A DNA stretch of 64,000 bases from Bariatricus massiliensis (GTDB lineage Bacteria > Bacillota > Clostridia > Lachnospirales > Lachnospiraceae): the NCBI RefSeq assembly GCF_900086725.1, contig NZ_LT574836.1, positions 452,034-516,033 of the forward strand, read 5' to 3'. The translations under genes were made by a program, and so were the position numbers. Under the pieces are notes generated by a model, which worked only from the letters and a program-made list of their open reading frames with translations, was not told the DNA's origin and did not search any database. The number at the start of each line of letters is the position of its first letter. Within the stretch, counting starts at the first letter, position 1. Positions 62,301 to 64,000 of the stretch are shown here, in pieces.

Positions 62301-64000
62301 ATGGAAAGACAGAGACGATTGTTCCGGAAACGGACAGTCTGCCGAATATTGAAGAGGCTGTTACTGCGGGGAAAATAGAGATTCATACCGGAGAAGAGGT
62401 GACCTCCGATGCTAAAATCTCTACAACGACGACCGAAAATACCTTGGAACCCACAGTCGACATAACGGCTGTCAAAGAATGGCTGAAGGCGGACGGAACG
62501 CCCTACACCGCACTGGATGGCAAAGAAGTCACTGTGGAGTTGAAAAAGAAAACCGCAGAAGGTACGGAGTCCTTCCTGCATCCGCTGACGGTAACACTGG
62601 ATGGTACGCCTGATGAAGCGACGGAAGGAAACCGTGAGACAGAGGCATGGACGGCCTTATTTGAAGGCGCGCCTCAATACAGGTATGCGGAGGACGGAAG
62701 CGAATCAGAGATTATATACACGGTAGAGGAAGTGACGGTAAGCGGAGAAGAAACGAAGCCTTCCGTAACCGAGGGATTCTGGAATACGGTGGGTGAGACG
62801 ACAAGCGGGCCTGCGGTGACAGTTACGAACAGGCAGACGGAATTCGCTTTAGATAAAATCGATGCCGGCGGAGACAGCATTGACAGAGCAGTAACCCTTG
62901 GTATTTACAAGAATACCGTCACTCCCACCAACAAGGTGGCAGAGTGGAACCGCTCTGTAAACGACGGCACTGTAACAGAGTGTGTCGATAAGGTGAATGA
63001 ATCATCCGTGGAAACTGTTGCAGAACGCCCCGGTCAGGCTAAAATTACCGGATTGGCGCAGGGAAGCTATATCCTGCATGAAGAGGCGGCACCGGCCGGT
63101 TACGAGATGGCGTCAGACATAGCTTTCACGCTGGGAAAAGACGGAAAGCTCACTGGGAATACAGGGATAAGCGATGACGGCCTGACTCTGGCCATGACCG
63201 ATACCGCCATCTCCTTGAAGCTCAGAAAGCTAAATCAGGATGACACAGAGATTGACCAAGAAAAGCTGGGGTATGCAGAATTCGAAATCAAGGGAACGTT
63301 TGCAGACGGAAGCACGGAAAAGCAGGGAATCACGTCAGAGGGCCTGAATTCCTTGGACGGACTTTGGATTGCGGGAGAAACCTATACGTTCGCAGAGACC
63401 AAAGCACCGGCAGGGTATATACGGTCCGCTCAATCTGTGGAGCTTATATTTGATAAAGACGGTTCGCTCAAAAGCGTGTCAGGCGACGCAGGCGCAATCG
63501 ACCAAGACGAGAAAGAAACGCTCCTCTTTAAAAATGAGCCGATTTCTATTTCGGTCAAGAAGACAGACATGAAAGATGTGCCTTTATCAGGCGCTGCATT
63601 TGCATTGACCGATTTGGGAGTCGACGGTAACGGCGAGGGAGCTGCCTTTACAGACGCAAAAGAAGTGACTACCAAAGCGGACGGCACCATAGCGCTGGAG
63701 GAAGCGGGCAGCTCTATGGTAATGTACGGACATTACTATGGGCTTGAAGAGACGAAAGCCCCTGACGGATATATTCTACCGGACAGCCACCCTGCGGTTA
63801 TTTTTAAAGTGCTGGATTCCGGCAAGGTGCAGCTTGAGGAGACGGACACAATCGTAGGAAATAATCAATCAGAGATTATGGTTAAAAATATGCCGATTGG
63901 GATGACGCTTAACAAAACAGACGGCACCAGCAAGGAGCCGATTGACGGCGCTGAGTTTGTGATTACCAGAGACGACGGTCAGAGTAAAGCGGTGACGGTC
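56303..64000 (+). CDS. Giant Cna_B/SpaA-type surface protein, 3' end outside window
   Basis: An uninterrupted frame of 2,566 codons that reaches the window edge, so the C-terminus (where a sortase signal would be expected) is not seen. Residues 1-26 are a signal peptide ending VRA; an acidic Glu/Gln-rich region follows to about residue 95, then an unassigned N-terminal part to about 530. From there about twelve Cna_B-like modules of 110-150 residues follow, each opening with a V.K.W lysine (e.g. VTKRW, VRKDW, VRKYW) and closing with a Tyr-rich strand carrying the catalytic Glu (YYAEE, YSVEE) and an Asn in ITN or VTN. At least four shorter SpaA-like modules follow from residue about 2,179. Each module should form a Lys-Asn isopeptide bond. 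Likely adhesin or pilus-like stalk. Confidence 0.93.
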   Translation, partial: MKKLKRILAFILVLGMVINNAAFVRAEETGIEVDNRLTETGEEKKEAQGSGGQEVGQTVEKTPGEEQEDEPSNEEATDLKIDGSQEPESEKRTAVDWTGNQEVLQLDWSDVSFRQAGQEPVTVSKVDNCLDLSAMNPDTLEALQFTAGFAFLRDGMEGGFQEGDTFQYTLPGEYIMLEDIPQPVDMYLSNQYGSRNQERIAVYTVTDNIVTVTMTAEVALMPEGNQQGAMQLKAKLNMEHLGTGTTTVKAVLQNDRVTEIVLPAKAAAVDENTESVVLAEEPSVKNAKTGEIWGDYKDETVKKEWIDNNATYRPSLLKDELLDMEYSMDGGASWQSWSKGALGIEKPMSEWADEGIASVEAGGVGFETYRINLPHTDGTNEISYRFQENQVKVKEKGYIPFGQDGVFQNIITTNQTFQILLNTGAVTKSIHDFKGEIKLFGKNADGTPFVKSLADLGGDVTIEESTGKATIHNLPKFTVEQEEIVWSLDMTDASAQPDTGDVGDRYTVSYDNAASSNFGTVTDKCHEGGSLIISLTGKTNYQATKHWLDDKTGERPEAALYLWRYSQREGSDYTTASMVKNPNPDKAENIWWTLDNTIDEETVKTEAKDIAPEGLDKYDPEGYRYVYFTREELAGSGYTQQFGVYNPVDKEIKETEDMLPEGMDERVQGDTSVYNNGHISNLRTDTSVAAVTKRWEAASFQSQLEDVVVTFMLQQRTKDSAESGWQETGETAVMDGFFAEKLTQTITKDMPKYDQSGMELEYRWVESNVEQGDFDTQFTPNEDGTADFVLKQKDASGEEQEVAYKSLLEADGIITNKIADKTDYQVEKIWNDAVDHSKDTITVVLYRDNKRYAQYAFGADVKSAEVVGQTAEAVSDGATGEVVSSWNMRFDNLPKYDDTGHKYTYYAEEEPLSGYHASYEYDIENRKAKITNTPGTGGNVIRVRKDWIDDGDDTHRPPIKVEVYNKYDHSQIYAKEVWLKESHYWWQEVAVPEGITLEDCAIEEISTNQIQVDGNFADTEHHKYQVQYGIDEERQMLTVTNRRIGLIDITVRKYWVDDDNKKGDRTSDAELKLSCNEYPDAVSDSIANGTITVGDAKDWPIQDKDGNPVGSRQSVRTVHDAGAGYSEYYFFNLPKYDDTGKVLHYSVEEVNGSQNEYTVNIQEVSYQVGAQHSSDEQEIEITNKKSASKPVKFYKLWKDQYSFEKGTRPDIYLELYKTVANSDGTEGIQPVGTYIDRKWIRDSENEDYLWTCDFGELPKYDENGREIFYYAKEQTKVNAEAFDYVTDIDAVYDVAGIYKQQYGNAGTENLVGMADDTSQVLKENGTFVNRVGKTIIISGKKIWKNVPAGFPDADFPKLTIHVDQVQPGRSISQRAFGSSALPLLEGFRLEKLLAQSKTTGTELAETAELTRIPGTNNFTFQISADKNGKPIPKYDDNGALYQYEVRETVEDEAHLGTVYESLPGEVNNYIITNTYETKDAKNTGELKAEKSWFGISSTSEYQYPAVDFKLYRQYMSKDSTKNTDKISILGVEKRVTAPELVDEKRLDSGKKNTGEVEFDTGKLRIYAPNGNPYYYYVEETILNGYETKTGGVQSQKSQYLSLEGTAKGSAAFENSYKDPQEKVAITGTKEWKDYSNAFGTRPSAAEFANALQMERYTDAQSGKGGAPAIESQPVQLQTDDASAPYYFAWSDTEGDSWSYTISNLDRYAPSSMPWKYRITETVPQGYANEHNKINSAKGSVGADGTITMPTLTNTNSKTVSLTKSWQDDNAYGQRPVSIDLELWVKIGEGQWQTAQSSFQAYNAPDDVKNQYTYTLTEKDKKNNTWKHTFSNLPAYVSQGGRNLECQYQVIEVKAGDYTVDQTSPEFEVTDSGATYPAAGPYVPSGGNTSAGTTISNKINEDATGYIKLSKTWTDRGNIYDTRPAVPDTKDTWKTDYVLYRKAGTGAWEQVKTSDENYIILRIEGKYGEDAKERQYGPFQKVDAEGNTYSYAAIEVPVAGYGKTETIVPETDSLPNIEEAVTAGKIEIHTGEEVTSDAKISTTTTENTLEPTVDITAVKEWLKADGTPYTALDGKEVTVELKKKTAEGTESFLHPLTVTLDGTPDEATEGNRETEAWTALFEGAPQYRYAEDGSESEIIYTVEEVTVSGEETKPSVTEGFWNTVGETTSGPAVTVTNRQTEFALDKIDAGGDSIDRAVTLGIYKNTVTPTNKVAEWNRSVNDGTVTECVDKVNESSVETVAERPGQAKITGLAQGSYILHEEAAPAGYEMASDIAFTLGKDGKLTGNTGISDDGLTLAMTDTAISLKLRKLNQDDTEIDQEKLGYAEFEIKGTFADGSTEKQGITSEGLNSLDGLWIAGETYTFAETKAPAGYIRSAQSVELIFDKDGSLKSVSGDAGAIDQDEKETLLFKNEPISISVKKTDMKDVPLSGAAFALTDLGVDGNGEGAAFTDAKEVTTKADGTIALEEAGSSMVMYGHYYGLEETKAPDGYILPDSHPAVIFKVLDSGKVQLEETDTIVGNNQSEIMVKNMPIGMTLNKTDGTSKEPIDGAEFVITRDDGQSKAVTV

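Noticed and set aside
61913..62581. Minus-strand open frame of about 220 codons inside the giant surface protein gene
   Set aside because: Opposite a strong coding frame; the composition is that of an antisense shadow and there is no ribosome site.
1..64000. Prophage, insertion sequence or conjugative element
   Set aside because: No transposase, integrase, relaxase or phage structural gene, and no flanking direct repeats were noticed; housekeeping genes are spread throughout.

Overview
The window looks like chromosomal DNA of a spore-forming, anaerobic Lachnospiraceae bacterium (Clostridia). The evidence is an Rnf ferredoxin:NAD+ oxidoreductase operon of the clostridial order C-D-G-E-A-B, a GerW/YtfJ sporulation gene beside a DUF2953 gene, a DUF5688 protein, a tRNA gene without an encoded CCA end, many TTG starts with strong AGGAGG ribosome sites, and sigma-A promoters with 17-bp spacers. 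No transposase, integrase, phage gene, rRNA or CRISPR array was seen. No stretch over 300 bases lacks a gene or RNA.

Layout. 1-3.4 kb: the 3' end of aroD followed by a complete TRAP transporter (small permease, large permease, binding lipoprotein). 3.5-9.1 kb: efp, a DUF5688 gene, tRNA-Arg(CCG) on the minus strand, a membrane-anchored hypothetical protein, a GntR/ABC operon on the minus strand with a well-placed operator, and endonuclease IV. 9.3-19.3 kb: argS, an AlaX-like editing protein, a CPBP protease, then gltB-gltD. 19.4-24.4 kb: a VOC protein, two tandem secreted NlpC/P60 hydrolases, then ispH overlapping an S1-domain protein gene. 24.6-29.6 kb: rnfCDGEAB. 29.7-35.5 kb: DUF308, EAL phosphodiesterase, DUF2752, a low-complexity membrane protein, apbE (minus) and a NusG-II/Gx pair. 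ApbE would supply the covalent FMN that RnfG and RnfD need. 35.5-45.1 kb: ruvA-ruvB, zapA, a U32 peptidase, ftsW/rodA and a penicillin-binding protein whose frames overlap by 236 bp, DUF2953, gerW and a 46-residue membrane peptide. 45.2-47.4 kb: a structured leader, rpsB-tsf, and a DUF1232-like gene that lacks the family core.

47.4-51.3 kb: the most unusual set, a three-gene operon of a 2-enoate-reductase-like flavoprotein and both subunits of an aconitase X (AcnX) dehydratase. This suggests a CoA-independent dehydrate-then-reduce pathway for an unknown hydroxy acid. 51.4-56.2 kb: response regulator, histidine kinase, ABC ATPase and FtsX-type permease, which together resemble a peptide-sensing or detoxification module. 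56.3-64.0 kb: the first 2,566 codons of a giant secreted Cna_B/SpaA-type surface protein that runs off the window. A roughly 30-bp hairpin covers its ribosome binding site.

All calls come from reading the sequence and recalling family motifs. No database search or structure computation was run, so family names are recognition-based and substrate assignments are inferences.
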